NCBI GenBank assembly: GCA_016859345.1
Contig: CM029121.1
Span: 4,508,029-4,572,028, forward strand
Length of the DNA stretch: 64,000 nucleotides
Direction of reading: 5' to 3'
Source: Istiophorus platypterus
Taxonomy: Eukaryota > Chordata > Actinopteri > Istiophoriformes > Istiophoridae
How positions within the stretch are numbered: the stretch's first letter is position 1; the number at the start of each line of letters is the position of its first letter. Shown here piece after piece: positions 40,401 to 54,200 of this stretch. The notes beneath the pieces were generated by a model. The model had not been told where the DNA came from, searched no databases, and worked only from the letters and a program-made list of their open reading frames with translations. The position numbers and the translations under genes are program-made.

Positions 40401-43400
40401 CATATGGAAAGACAATCTTTTGATTTTGAATTTGTGAATTTGAATTGTATTGACATTCTACAGCTTAATTGGATACAGAGGGCATTAAGGAAATGTATGG
40501 AAATTTATGGAAAACCAAATGCCAATGTCACTGTGAGCTGAAACTGTTATGCTTCAGTTCAGCAGATAAACCCTAAATAGCAGTTAAACTGGGGGTGTTT
40601 TTGGCAGTGTGGTGTCCCTACAATAGAGCACATTTCTCATTCAGCAGCTGTGAGCTGGCTGTGCATCTATAATGTATATGAGCACTGAGTATGTATTAAT
40701 AGCTAAAGAAAAAAATATGATTCATATTATAATTAAATATTACGTCTTAACTATCCTAAACACTAGGATAATGTATATAAAGAAAAAGACTTGGATCCTG
40801 GAATTTGAATTAAATGAATTTTTGACATTTTGGGAAATTAATTTATTTGACGTTAGCTTAGCTTAGCAGAAAGACTAGAACCACATAGAAACAGCAGCCT
40901 GGCTCTGACTAAAGCTAACAAAATCCACCTTCCAGCATCTCTAAAGGTCACTCATTTTTAGATTATGACTTTTCATTATGTCTAGTTTAATCTTCACAAA
41001 AACTGAAATGCAAACAACAACTGGACATTATACAGGTGGTGGCAATGTATGACTTGGCCGAGAAACTGTGTTACGTGTATCCCTTTGCAAGAAAGAGAAC
41101 AAGTGCATATACCAGAATGTCGCAGTCTTCCCTTAAAGTTGGTTCATTGATTTTTAATTCTATTTAATTTATTGATTTTAAATTGGATTCATTTATTGAG
41201 AAAATTCAGATAGTTTTTAGTATTTTACATTCAATACATGCCAACAAATCAGGCCACTGACCTCCAGTGCTGAGACATGATAACAGTGCATTTCCTTATG
41301 AAATAAACTTAATACACTAAAATATATACAATATACTATATTCATACGATGTAATGTATCTTGGTTTGGTGGAATATGATATTCCACCAAACCAAAGAAT
41401 GAGTCACTCATATAATACCTATATACCTCTAACCTATATAATGTAAGCTATACTATAACTACCTCATTGGGATTCATGGGGAGCTGGAATCTTGAAAGGG
41501 ACACTGCCAATTTTATACATAAGGCTCAGCACTTCTTTCAAAAACAATGGCACAATGTCTTCTGTGCTTCTGGAGGGAGTTTGGTAAAGTCTGAAAAAAA
41601 TAACACTGAAGTTTTTTCAAACTTAAAAATTAATAAAAAAATATTTTTTTTTCAATATGTCACTTGGCAGTTCTCCAGCTTTATGAAAGTATAATACTAA
41701 ACTGCTGGAGCAAATTAATTTATATTACTGATTATCTGTTGTTTAAAAAAAATCTAATGTCATGAATGTTCCCTCGTCCCCCATTTTGTGTTCATTGTCT
41801 GACCAAACGTGGGAAAAATTTTCCCCTTTTGTCTTTTTGTCTCTTTATGAGTGTGACCTTGGTTTATAGGACACTGAAAAGAGCTGCATTATTTTGTTGA
41901 TCATGGACGGTGACATTTTGAGTAAATAAAACCCCTTGTCTATTGCGATTGATTTGTTAGGTCCCACACACATATGATATGGCAATGTAAGGTACGGCAT
42001 GACAATGCTACAGAAAGATAACACGCTTACGTTCAGCCTGCACTTGTACAAAGTATCCCAGTGTTAGAGCCATGGTCTGGGAGTCCAGGCTGCTGAGGGT
42101 CTTGGCAGCAGTGGTTCCGGTGATTGGTGCTCCATTCAGCTGGGCATAGTAAGTCATCTCTGCTGGGTTCTTGGGACCAGGCAGTCGACGCATGCTCACC
42201 ATCTGGGAGAGTCGTAATAAAGTGTCCAATATACCGGCTGGATGCTGACATGTTTTTATAGGACTACACAGAAATACATCAACAGTAATAATAACTCTAG
42301 ATTCTTTTTAGCTTTAGAATCCAAAGTTTTAGGTATAGTTTATTTTGAATAGAGAGAATATCAGCACAAATGACCATCTATGAATAGATTCAATACAAAT
42401 CCTTTAAACTCCTCAAACCAAAAGATTAAAAACCCCTGCTATAACTACAGTGGCCCAAAAAATTCTGAACTGGCTCGGTTGCTTTGATCAAGACAAGCCA
42501 TTTGCTTGGGGGAAGACACTCAACGATAACTGAGTCACTTTAAATCTCAATTTCTTTTCATCATACATCAAACATCTTTTTTTTAATTTGACGAACACAT
42601 CATACAATTTAATCAAGTCTGGTAATTTGATTTTGTCATAAAAAGAAGGGATGTGTGATATTAAATGGCTGGATGATTTCTCCCCTGACTACACCCCCCC
42701 CTCCCCCCATCTCTGTAAATGTCTCCCTCTTGCATCTCTGCAGCCATAAAATTGGTCATCTGTGGCTTCCCATTAAACCTTCCAGGTGTGTAAGGCATAA
42801 AGCCAGGGAGGAGTCGATCGTTGTCTTAATTAGCACATTGAGGAGCACCGGGCAGGGAGGGGACACACAGAAAATAACAAACACACAAACCTTTGTACTT
42901 CTCTGCTTATGGTGCCTGTCAGTGCAAGTACACTCATTCACTAATCTTCATCCCACACTACCACCTCAGTTGAATCCTAACAGTCTAACCTTAAATCAAA
43001 TCCCACTTTGTTTTGCACTGTGTGCGTATCTTCTTTCTATGTTCCGAGTATTCATCTGCATACAAATTTAATTTCTGAGTTTTCTTAAACATACCAAAAT
43101 GGAATGGTTTCAAATCTGCCCTCACTTATAAGCAAGGGTCCAGCCAAGAGCCCCACAGCAGCAGTGTGGTTCTAGTTGGCATTGAGAGTAGGTCGGTACA
43201 TCCACCATTTTGTTCCAGACTGAAAAACTGTGTCTTAATAAATGTTGGATCGATTGAAATCTGGAACAGACTTTTAGCATCCCTAGATGATTAATGCAAC
43301 TGGCTTCGCCATTCCCTTACTTTTCATCTAGCAGGACTAGCAGTTTGACAGCTTGGGTTCAGAGTGAAAAGCCTTAACAACTATTGGATGGATTGTCCTG

Positions 43401-44659
43401 ATATTTTGTGCAGACATTCATGTTCTCTTCATGGAAAATCATTATAACCTTGGTGATCCCATGACCTATCATGTAACCTGTGTCTAGTACTTTGGTTTAT
43501 GACCAGCTATAGGCAGAGCTAATAACATTACCTAGTTTTACTTTGTGTTAAGTGCATGTAAGCCTGCTAAAATGCTGCACTGAGAGGGTAAACATTTTAC
43601 CTGCTAATGATCAGAATTTCTACATTGTTACTGTGAGCATTTTTGCATGCTCACAGTTAGCATTTAGCTCAAAGTACTGCTGTACCTAAGTATAGAATCA
43701 CCAGCTCCCAATATTGTTGTAATTTTCTTCAGTTTGTGGTGTGTTCTTTACAGAACCCACGAAAAATCTGGAAATGTTTCACAGTTTAGAAAAGAATTCC
43801 CACTGTAACTTTTGTGGGGGCTCAAAAAGTCTCTGCACTTGGATCCTATTCAATAACAACAAATTAAGAGAACTCTTGAGAAGTCTTTTAAAGCCTTTAC
43901 TTTGCTAAGCAATTTCTGTCCCTGTAATTACTAAACCTAATCTTAACTCTAAGATTAGCCTAAACCTGAGTCCATACCATAAACACCTTGCAAAAGTGAA
44001 GACCCAAAGAACAGAAAGAAAAAGAATAAACACAATCTTACCATCTCCATCAAAATAACAACATACAAAGACACAGAAAAATCCCATTGCCACTTACCTG
44101 CACGGTGTAGCCCCCTACAGTGGTGGCCCGCCGGGATCGTGCCGTCCGAGGGCCCTGCCTGCCTGCCACCAGGAAAAGCTCGGCCAGCCGCTGCTCCATC
44201 AAGCTAGCAAAGCTTTGGTAGTTGGCCTCCAGGGAGGAGCTGTCCACATCCTGGATCACTGTGAAGAGACACAAGATAGGACAGAGTAGGGATTTAGGGG
44301 TAAAGAGGCGTTCAGGCAGGCAAAGAGGAGCAAAAGAGAAAATGGGTGAGGGAATAGAGGGGGATGGAGTGGGAACCAAAACATGAGGCAGCAAGAGAAC
44401 AGAGACAGGGAAGGAGGAAATGGGTGAGAAGGGGATTTGTGAAGGGAAGGAGAGTGTGAAAACAGAGGATGTGAGAAAATCAAAGAGAGATCATTTGAGG
44501 AAAGAAGAGATGGTGAGAAAGACAAGAGAGGAGAGAGTCAAAGAGAAACAAGACACAGGAGATGAGTGGCTGTTGATCCACAAACTTCTACTACAGCCGC
44601 AGCGACACACAGATCACACACTGGCTATGACACAAAAACAAACACATATCGGTGAACGC

Positions 44660-44721
<62 letters not shown>

Positions 44722-44830
44722 AAACAAACACACAAACACACAGGGGTGCTTTCATTAATCTTGATCCTGAGTGCATCTCTTAGTAGAGACTATAAGTGAG
44801 ATGGAGCATTGAACAGACTTTGCAAACACA

Positions 44831-44886
<56 letters not shown>

Positions 44887-45203
44887 TACTGTTCAGACAC
44901 ACAGCATCATTCACACCCTGCTGTGATGTGATGTGAAGTGATCTCTCCCTCTGCCTCAGTCAGGAAGCTGTGAATTATACATCAATGGGTTTTCCCAGGA
45001 ACAGAGCAACTAGCACAGAAAGCGAACAGGAGAGAGAGGAGGTGTTAAGAGGGGAGGGAGGGGTGGTGTGAGGAAAGGAAAATGTAGAGGGCCAATAGTA
45101 TAGTGCTGAATTGCAAAACAGCATGCGACAGGACATTTAACTAACTGCTGTTATTGCCAATCAATGCGGCTCTTAATTACCAGTGATCACGTAGTAGCAA
45201 TTG

Positions 45204-45271
<68 letters not shown>

Positions 45272-48200
45272 TGTGTATGTGTGTGTGCGAGTGTGAAAGA
45301 ACAATTTACCTGTTATGACCCAATAGTTCCTTGTTGCCATTGACGTGTTGAGATTATGGTATTCAAGGGCTGGAGAGAGAAAGAGAAAGAGAGAGAGAAT
45401 ATTAGAGGCATCGGTTTTATAGTCTAATTTAAGTCCTTTACCACCTGAAATCAAATTCGGTGAACCAGACCAGTTTTTCATGTATGTCCTAAACTGTACC
45501 TGTACTTTATACTTACTACCTTCCACATTTTTACAGAATTTTCAAAGAGTATTAACCTTCGGTCTTATTTTCATTTTCTTTTTTATCAAAATTCAAAGGT
45601 ATGAACCTGTCTTCAGATAGTTGGGTACCAACATGACCATATTAACCTTGTAGGGGGCTTAAAGCAAGACTTTTGTTCAGCCCCTGTTGATTCCCCAGCC
45701 CACTCTCCTCTTTGTATAATTGGACCCTGTCACCCCCAGGTTCCCATCAAGTACAGTTTGCACTGCAGCCAACTTTGGTTCCTAGAATTTACATTTATAT
45801 CCTACAAATTTACAACAACAAATGTAAATGTATCCCAACATGTCTAAGAAAAATATTAATGGCTCAACAAATAATGTCCTCCGTATTAAAGTTTTCCACA
45901 ACACATAGGAAATGCCATCCATTAATGTAATCTGGCAAGATGCAAAGTGTTAATCCAAAATATTTCATAAAATAGTTTACTGACAAATATACTGTCAGTA
46001 ATATTTGTTATGTTTTTTCCTACAGTATCTGTTCTTGCAATGCAGTATCCACTCTAGGCAACTAAAGCATGATTAACTTTTTATGTTTATGCTTATGCAT
46101 TGCAGCTTTTTCCCTAAAGTTAGGGAAAGATTTATGATCATACAAGTATGAAGACATTTTGATTTGCCATAGTAGGAAAAGCACAGGTTCTACTTATAAC
46201 ATTAATAATTGCTCTGTTCTCAAGCATCATAGAGAGAAACGGCAGTGTGATAGTGAGTCAACATGCACAATCGCACAACGCTGAAATTGAATCAACTAAA
46301 TGGAATCTGGCCACTACTAATTTTATTATTTACACCTGTGCTTTTCCTACTGTGTCAAAATAAAATGATCTTTTAAAATGTAACCATCAAAAACCAATCA
46401 ACATAAACTGAACCACGAATTTTGGAGGCCTGGGGCTCTCGGTTAGTTGCCCTGCCACTTCGTAAACCAGCCCTGGGTAACATCCATGCACAGCTCAGGC
46501 ACTATTTTGTGTTGGAAACGTAGAGTGATTTCTCTTTGTGGTAGCATTCAGGATGTGACAGTCCCAAGTTAGGCAGAGGAATTTCCATTGTGTGCTAAAA
46601 ATATATATCAGCATTTTTTCATTTGTCTAACTGCCCGAACCTTATTTCAGCTTCAGCCGAAGTTTGACACCATCAACATGAAAATTAGAAAAAAATCTTT
46701 TAACCAATGAGTTAAATATGCCTTTAATTAATGTATCTTAATGCTTCTTAGTCAAGTTTACACTTGATTATTTTGATTAAAAGCTTTTTAGGGAACCACT
46801 GAGCTCATGTAAATGTGACAGCACTATGTTTGTCTGCTGCAACAACAGATCTGTAAGGAGGGAGATTTTTAACACTGGCCCTTGGCACAGATGATAAAAT
46901 CCAATTAAACACTCCTTGTCAGGTTTCATTATCAACCTTTACATTTTTTACCACTCCCTGTCTACTTCCTCTATTCATTTCCACCAGCTCTCACCCTCTC
47001 TGTCTGACTACATGCCTCTGTACCCGTTTCATTCTCTACCTTCATTTCCTAAAACGCCTGCTCCTTTCCATCCAACTGTCTCCTTCTTTCTTCATCTACC
47101 CATCGTCACTCCCTCAGTCCGCCTGCCTCTTTCTGTTTCCTATTCATCTGTCAACCTATCTATCCTTATTTCCCATCTGCCTGTTTTACCATCTGTCTCC
47201 ACCTAACTCCTCCAAGCTGGCTGTCTGCCAAGGGTTGAGTTCAGCTTGAGTCAATGGTGTTGCAGCAGCGGTAGCTGTTAATACCAGCCAGTGTTTCTGC
47301 TCAGCTCTCTGACTGTCTGCCTCCCGGATGCATCTCTATGTGAGCACAGATTCACTGAACTCTTCTCCAAATTAAACAAGCTCACATAAACGCTTAAGTC
47401 AAACAGCAATGAAGTGGACTTATTCAGTGCCCTTTAGAGCATCTGTTAAGCAGACAGACAAATGCAGAACATTCCTTTAATCAACACACCACTTAGTTGT
47501 ATAATTCCAAAAAAAGAGAAAAAAATATAATAAGGTCCCACACCAATGCAATAATGAGCAAGCATAGGATGATAGGTTTAAAAGACAAGGCTGTCAATAT
47601 TCTGTTTTTCATATAATCAACAAAACCCATGAAAAGGCCAAAACAGTGTTAGTCTTTCAAGATCTTTCTGTCTTTCCTACCATATCTGTGACTCAAAGCA
47701 CATCAGCTAGATGGAGGGTCAACGAACCTAACCAAACCTTAACCGAGGCACTGCCACAGTCAACCGAAGTCAATTTGTTACACCAATAAATTACACCAAA
47801 ATTTGAATTCTCTTTTGGTCATTAATCTACTTTTATCATTTTAGCAAGATACCATAATTATTTGCTCATTTTTCTTGATTATGAAAAGAAGCAGTTTCAA
47901 AGGGGGCAGAATTGTTTTTTTATGGCGATTTCAAGTGAGTTTGGATGTGACCATGTGAAGTGTGATGTTTTAGCCCCTTGGGTGTTGAGAGCACACACAA
48001 ATAGATACTAATCTAATCTCAGCAGGGTGAAATTAGCTCATTCAGGGGACATGGACAACAGATTGCCTATGGCATGATTCAGATGATAGGAGCTGTACAG
48101 CTGTTTGCCCCTTAAAATCTCACAGATGGCATTAGAGGCTAGAGTGGAATATAAACATAGCCCATGCAGCTCATATATTGGGTCAATGGTCTTTCACTTG

Positions 48201-51200
48201 TTTGTAATGTCCTTTAATAAACTGAGCCAATAAAAAAAACACAATGTCTACGTGAAGTGCTGCAGTGAATAATCTTTACTATGATTTATGTTTATTATGA
48301 TATGTCTTATTAAGCTGACTGATACATGAAAAACATTTTTCTTTAGATAATTAATGACTGCTCATGATGCAGATTAGATAAAGATATAAAGAAAAGAGTA
48401 GAAAATGATAATAACTGGGCTTCATAGCCCTATAGCCCCTGTAGGTAGGTATAGGCTTAACTAGAATAGCACATTAAAAAAAACATAATCTCGACCGTTC
48501 CGATTTAAGTGTACATATTCATGACACTGTCCTGCTTCTAACCTGTCTCCTTAAATGTAAATTCATACACACCCAATGTGCCTTTCCTAATACGTTTCAT
48601 AATGTTGCCACAATTACACATTATGTGTAATCATGAGCATGATGATGAGAATCTGGGGAAATAAGGGCAAAATATAATGGTTCATCCTCTTCTAATTAGT
48701 AGCTGCTGTTCAGCAACAGGTATCACTTTAATTCTGCCTTGAGCTCTTTTTTTGGTCCCTACCAATTCCTGAGGGAAATACTTTATGTGGTTCCTTACCT
48801 GCTAAATGCCAAGGAACTATGTTCTGCAGCTAATTACTTACTTTGTTTGTCCACTGTTTGGTTCTGGGCAGGAAGCTTACAGGGATGCACAAAAAGCTTT
48901 TTGTTGCTATGTTTGGAAAAGAGGTCGATTACAGTGGTGAAATTGAATCAAAACAGTAAAGTTGCACACAGGAAAACCCAGACAATTAACTGAAAAGAGC
49001 TAAAAAGCTGCATAGATGTTCTCTCTTTGGGTTCATCCCCAGGCATGATTCCATTCACATTATAGTCATTTGAGCCATTGTTTATATAAAAGTGTTGATC
49101 TGTGTAGCTTTAAACATATTCCTACCTAAACCTAACAACACACAATATGTAAATCCATGGCTCTTTGTCAAAGCCCAGCTCTTCAAACACATATTTGGAA
49201 AATCTAATTAGAAGAATATTTTGCAGGAGACAGTACTGAAACACAAGGTATTTCCTATTCCATTGTGTTGTCTAAAGTCCTTCTTTACTTACACAATATA
49301 GAGTACCCCTTTAGAAGCAGGTCAAACGCACGCTAAGTCATGAATCATGGATTGCCCTGTAGTGGACTCAGTAGTCAGTTTGTTGTAGGCACCCTACATA
49401 TGCTATGTAAATCTGTCTCAGCCCAGCAGCACACTGCTAGACAGAATGAGCAGGACAACAACTGTTATGCAATGACTATAAAATTAGCATGAAGAGACCG
49501 GACTCTTCCTAGTAGCTGGTTCTGTGGGCAGAAAATAAGCAGCAGTGGACTCTTCGATGTGGACAATCCAACCAAGAGCCACTGGGCTGGGTTAGGTCAT
49601 CTACTGCCACCTCCCCTTTTTTTTTTAATTTGCAAATATATTGTACAATTCTTCACTGCTTGTAGTTCTCCATCCTGCCTCCAACATCTCTCTGCTTAGC
49701 CATTCAAGACTGAAGCAAAGCTCTGAATGCAAAAAATCTTTTTTTAAGATTCAAGCTCAGCTCAGTACACTCATCCCCTTCCCGCTGCTGAAAAACTTGC
49801 AAAAACACACTGGAGAACATGAATGTGGGCACTATCACTATCCTTCTTACTTTTTCTTGTCAAACTTCACAGCTTGAGGGTAACACTAAAGCTAGTTATA
49901 TAAAAACATGCCTCCCTCACACTTTTCTGGCACAATAGTGGTTTAGGATTTCTGGTGTAACAATATTTTGGTGCAAGATGTATGTCAGCATGTCCAAATC
50001 AATTAGTGTGGTATTTACCTTGAAGAGATATAATATAAATGGTGAAAAGAATTAAGTAACAGAGGAAGGTAATTAGCTAATACAAATTAGAGAGATGATG
50101 ACATTTCTAACAAAGATTTATTTGCCTAAAAAGTAGCTGTTTGAGAAAATCTTTCCATTTCAGTAGAATGAGCTAAAATTACACTCACTGGGACACAATG
50201 TCAAACCAGTAGAATGTCAGTGCAAATTCTGTTTTGCAATGTATGCTCTTAAATGTCAGTTTAGATGAAACTCTTAAAATGACAGCCACACAAAACTTTG
50301 TTTTTTGATATTGTTGTAGAAATAAGCTCTGGCAAGGTCTATCTGCTCAAAAAGTCGCCGTGTTACTGCGGCATTTAGCTAAACCATTCAAACTGTATAT
50401 TTACATTAAACATTTAATCTTTCTGAGCCGCTTTCCTCATCCACAGATAAATTGCCCATTCGTTTTCACTTACAGCCCTCTGTATATGATTACAAATTTA
50501 TCATAATTGTCAACCAGTGCCTCAGAGAAGAGGGCTTGGTGATACATTAAGTGAATTAGTATTGAGCACCCTAACTGAACTGTAATTTGTTGGCTAGTCA
50601 CCATTAATTGTGGTTTTAAACAATGATAGCCAAGTATTCATGTGTAGGTCACAGAAATTCGTTGTTTCTCTGATTTCTCAGAAATGTGCAATAAGCAAGG
50701 GATGAAATGTCCACAAGCAATGGAGCTGACTTACGTAAATGCTGGCTGCTCAAAATATCCAGACAAGTTGCCAGATGACCTCAATTTGCATAATACATGT
50801 ACATTATACTGTGAATACTGTTATCCAAAGACCTGTACTTTCATAGTACAATAAATTACTATAAATTAATGATTAGTGGTATCAACCTCACTGAACTGTT
50901 ATCAAATACCTAAACTCCACCAAATAACAAAAAAGTCCCACCTAGTTCTCTCTGACATGCAGTGTTATCTAGCCCTCCTTTTAGTGTTAGTTTTGTTTGT
51001 ACAAGTTTTAAATACTGTATATCTCTCTGATTTCTGCCTCTACTCCAACACAGTGGAATTTTCTTTGTTGCTGGTAGCACACAAGCTGGGTGACATGATA
51101 CAAATTCCTGCTGATGGTTTCACACCATTCTGCAGACAAATATTGGCTGGCAAACATGGATGTAAACAATTCATGATGTAAAATATTCAAAAAATCTGCA

Positions 51201-54200
51201 AACATTGTATGAGGAAGGAAATACATTTAACACATTTGTTAGACCTGTGGGATATACATAATAAATCTTGGTTAGAAACACTTAACTTTTGTTTGTGTTC
51301 AAGAAAACTCCACAGTACTCCACTTGAATTACTGCTCAAATGAGTCAAAGGCAGCTGATTAACTATGAAGCGGACTGACTGATCATTAGTTAGACCTATT
51401 TGTCATCAACATATGTGTCCCTTAGGATGTTATGGCACATTCTGGGTTTACTTACGCTCAGCAATGACCAGGGGTGGGTAGAACAGGAAGTAGCCCACCA
51501 GTTCAGCAGTCAGCTGGTTGAGGAGACCGCTGGAGATCGTCCCGTTAAGAATCACGTCCTGATTCTTCACCACGTACACCAGAGAAACTGATGGAGAGCC
51601 TGGCTCCTGGGACACACTCTGGATCTGAGGATAAAGACACAAAAGGTTTTAAAATTTTATCTTAATAAACTGATGTGCCCCATAGGGACACTATTGGAAT
51701 GATTTTTCAATACTTTATTTATAGCAGATACACAAACTGTTAGAAGTGGGCACATGTATAATTCATACATTGATAGAGAAATATCTAATGTTATCATACC
51801 AAATGTCTAAGATGCCCATAAAGAATGCATAACAGGGCCCCAGACACAGTATGAAACTCTGAATGAACAATGTTTTTTCATTCTATAATAAGACCTGTGC
51901 GGCGCTCTGAAAATAATGTGACTGAGTCACCATAGTAAAGTGGATGATGATACAAGATACGAGGAATTCCCATCACATTCCTTCAACAGCATTAATATTT
52001 CAGACGATGAATTATGAATGGACCCTGTATCCGCCTCTGCTTGCTAGGACCTACTTTGTGATTATTATGGTGTGTGCATGTACTGTACATCCTGAAGTCC
52101 TGAGAGTACCTTGACCACCAGAGAGAACGAGATAGAAAATAAGAATGAGGGAAAGGAGCAAATTACAGCAGGAGGAGGGGGAGCTGAAGGCTTTTCACAT
52201 AGATCAGCAAACTGAAGAATGAGTTTTGAGTATGTCCAAGGACATAAACCATTAAGTGTCTCTATGGTCACTGCCTCCTTTATGTGTATATTACGAAATA
52301 GTCTGACCTTTGTGTTCACTTTAATGTAAACAGCCACATGATCCATTAAGAATACTAACACTGTGGATGGTGAAGAAAAGAACAATAAATGCGACGACAC
52401 TGTCATCCCGTACGATATGTCTGGAGTACCTATGACACTAAGGGGCATCTTCAACAAGCACCACAGCAACACGCTCAGACAGAAACTGATCCATCTGAAA
52501 GACCACACACACAAGCAATCTAGTGTAATGTAGTCCAATACAGTGAAGAATGCTCAGACTTAGATATCAGTGAAACAGAACAACCATTGAACAAATGCAT
52601 GGCTCAGCACAGGAGGGCAAACTCCTCAGGCCAATACCCTGCTCTTTACCTACACCTAAAGGATAGGGGACACTGCCTCAAAGACAACAGGGAGGACAGG
52701 TGGCTGGAAAGAAGGGTGAAGGAGGCTTCCTATGACAAAGTAGAAAAACCACCCCTCAAAAGAAGCGGAAGTATCCGACAACACTTAGCCCCCCTACAAC
52801 GATGTCTTTTCATCCCTACCCAGGATATTTAGCAACCATTCACACTTGGCCTCATGTGATTCCTGTGGCTGTTATACACGATTGGAGTCTGGTGAATCCA
52901 CAACAGTAACGGCTGTTGTTACAACAGCAATGAGCAGTAATGAACCAAGTTGCATCAACAGCCTTAATAACAACCCTAAAGAGGTTACACACCTGGGTTT
53001 CTCCACCAGTCACTCAAAACCAAAGAAGCCTATTGGATGAGAGATGAAACGTCTTCAAGATCTAAATGTCCAGTTAATTAGCAGTGAAGCACTTGCATCG
53101 TGGAAGAGCAGCAACAGTGTAGCCACAATGTAGCAGAGATGTAAATAGTAGCATTGCTGTAAGTGTTCAGAATTTTACTGAGAGCTTCATTTCTCATGTT
53201 AGCCTGACTAGCATGCTGCATGCAAATATGACATACTTGGCTGCCTGCATGTTGCACTAAGAATAACCTGTCATGAAACCATGCAGTACCTCCACAGTGA
53301 GCCTGTTGTAGGTCTCCAGCACTTTGTCCTGAGCTTCATCGAAGGCGTTCTCAAGCCTCTGCTCCAACATCTGGACAAAACTGCAGGAGTAGATGTTGTC
53401 GGTCGGGCCAACGAACCTCAGTACTGTGGGGTGGGGGGATTCGTCATTAGTCGTCTTGTGAACAATCCTTTAAGCATTCTTTCTTCATTCCTCCTTACTT
53501 ATGATCTTACTTTTTAAACTTGTTACATAATTACCAAATATGATTAATTTACCAGCTTAAATTTGAAATATTGTTAATCATGTATCATGTAAATGTAAAA
53601 GTTTCAATCCCTTTTCCACATTTAAAAAAAGTTCAAACCACAACAAAATAAATGTTTCTCATCAGCAAATTTTTATATTTTGAACATCTTACAAATATAT
53701 AATCCATGTACAAATTAAACAATATTGGGCCTAACACTAGGCTTTGAGGATTCTTATGAGTTTTAGTTAAAAATATTTAAATTAAAATATTTTGAAATAA
53801 TTGTATTTATCTTAATATAAATTTTGTACATTAAGTATTAATCTGATCATACCTTATACTCAGGTTAAATTCCATATGATAACTATGTTATTAGGTAGCT
53901 GCTTAAAAAAGAGTGTGCAACAACTCTGCTGCTATATATTTCTAGTATCTTTGGTAGTAATCATGGTCAATAGTAACAAATGCTAATGACATAGCCACTT
54001 TAGATTTGTTATTTTCTATTGCTTTTTCTTATATTTCCTCTACAACTTCCATCAATGCCAGTGAAGTACTGTAGTTATCATTATGATTTACAGTTTAATA
54101 CAAATGTATCTGCAGCACCAGCAACAAATATGTGATGTCCAAACTATAACCTGAAGCACTAAGAGAGAGCTGGAGGAAAAGAAATTATTTTAAAACTCTT

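Larger units (their letters stand above)
39493..42030 (-). other. kiaa1549l intron (2.5 kb)
   Basis: Contains family B repeat copies (39776-39880 and 40824-41035) and a 35-nt perfect palindrome followed by a palindromic AP-1-like site (41361-41411). No exon seen. Confidence 0.8.
44259..45309 (-). other. kiaa1549l intron (1.05 kb) rich in microsatellites
   Basis: Purine-rich plus strand (44270-44560), CT/CA block (44664-44743), CA run (44827-44884) and TG run (45205-45288). About a quarter of this intron is simple repeat. Confidence 0.85.
51625..53289 (-). other. kiaa1549l intron (1.7 kb) hosting a Penelope-like fragment
   Basis: Holds the Penelope-like remnant at about 52370-53080 in plus orientation, opposite to the gene. 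Confidence 0.85.

Noticed and set aside
52065..52538. Minus-strand 157-codon ORF
   Set aside because: Partly antisense to the Penelope-like fragment and without splice-phase support; not a kiaa1549l exon since 53290 joins 51624 exactly.
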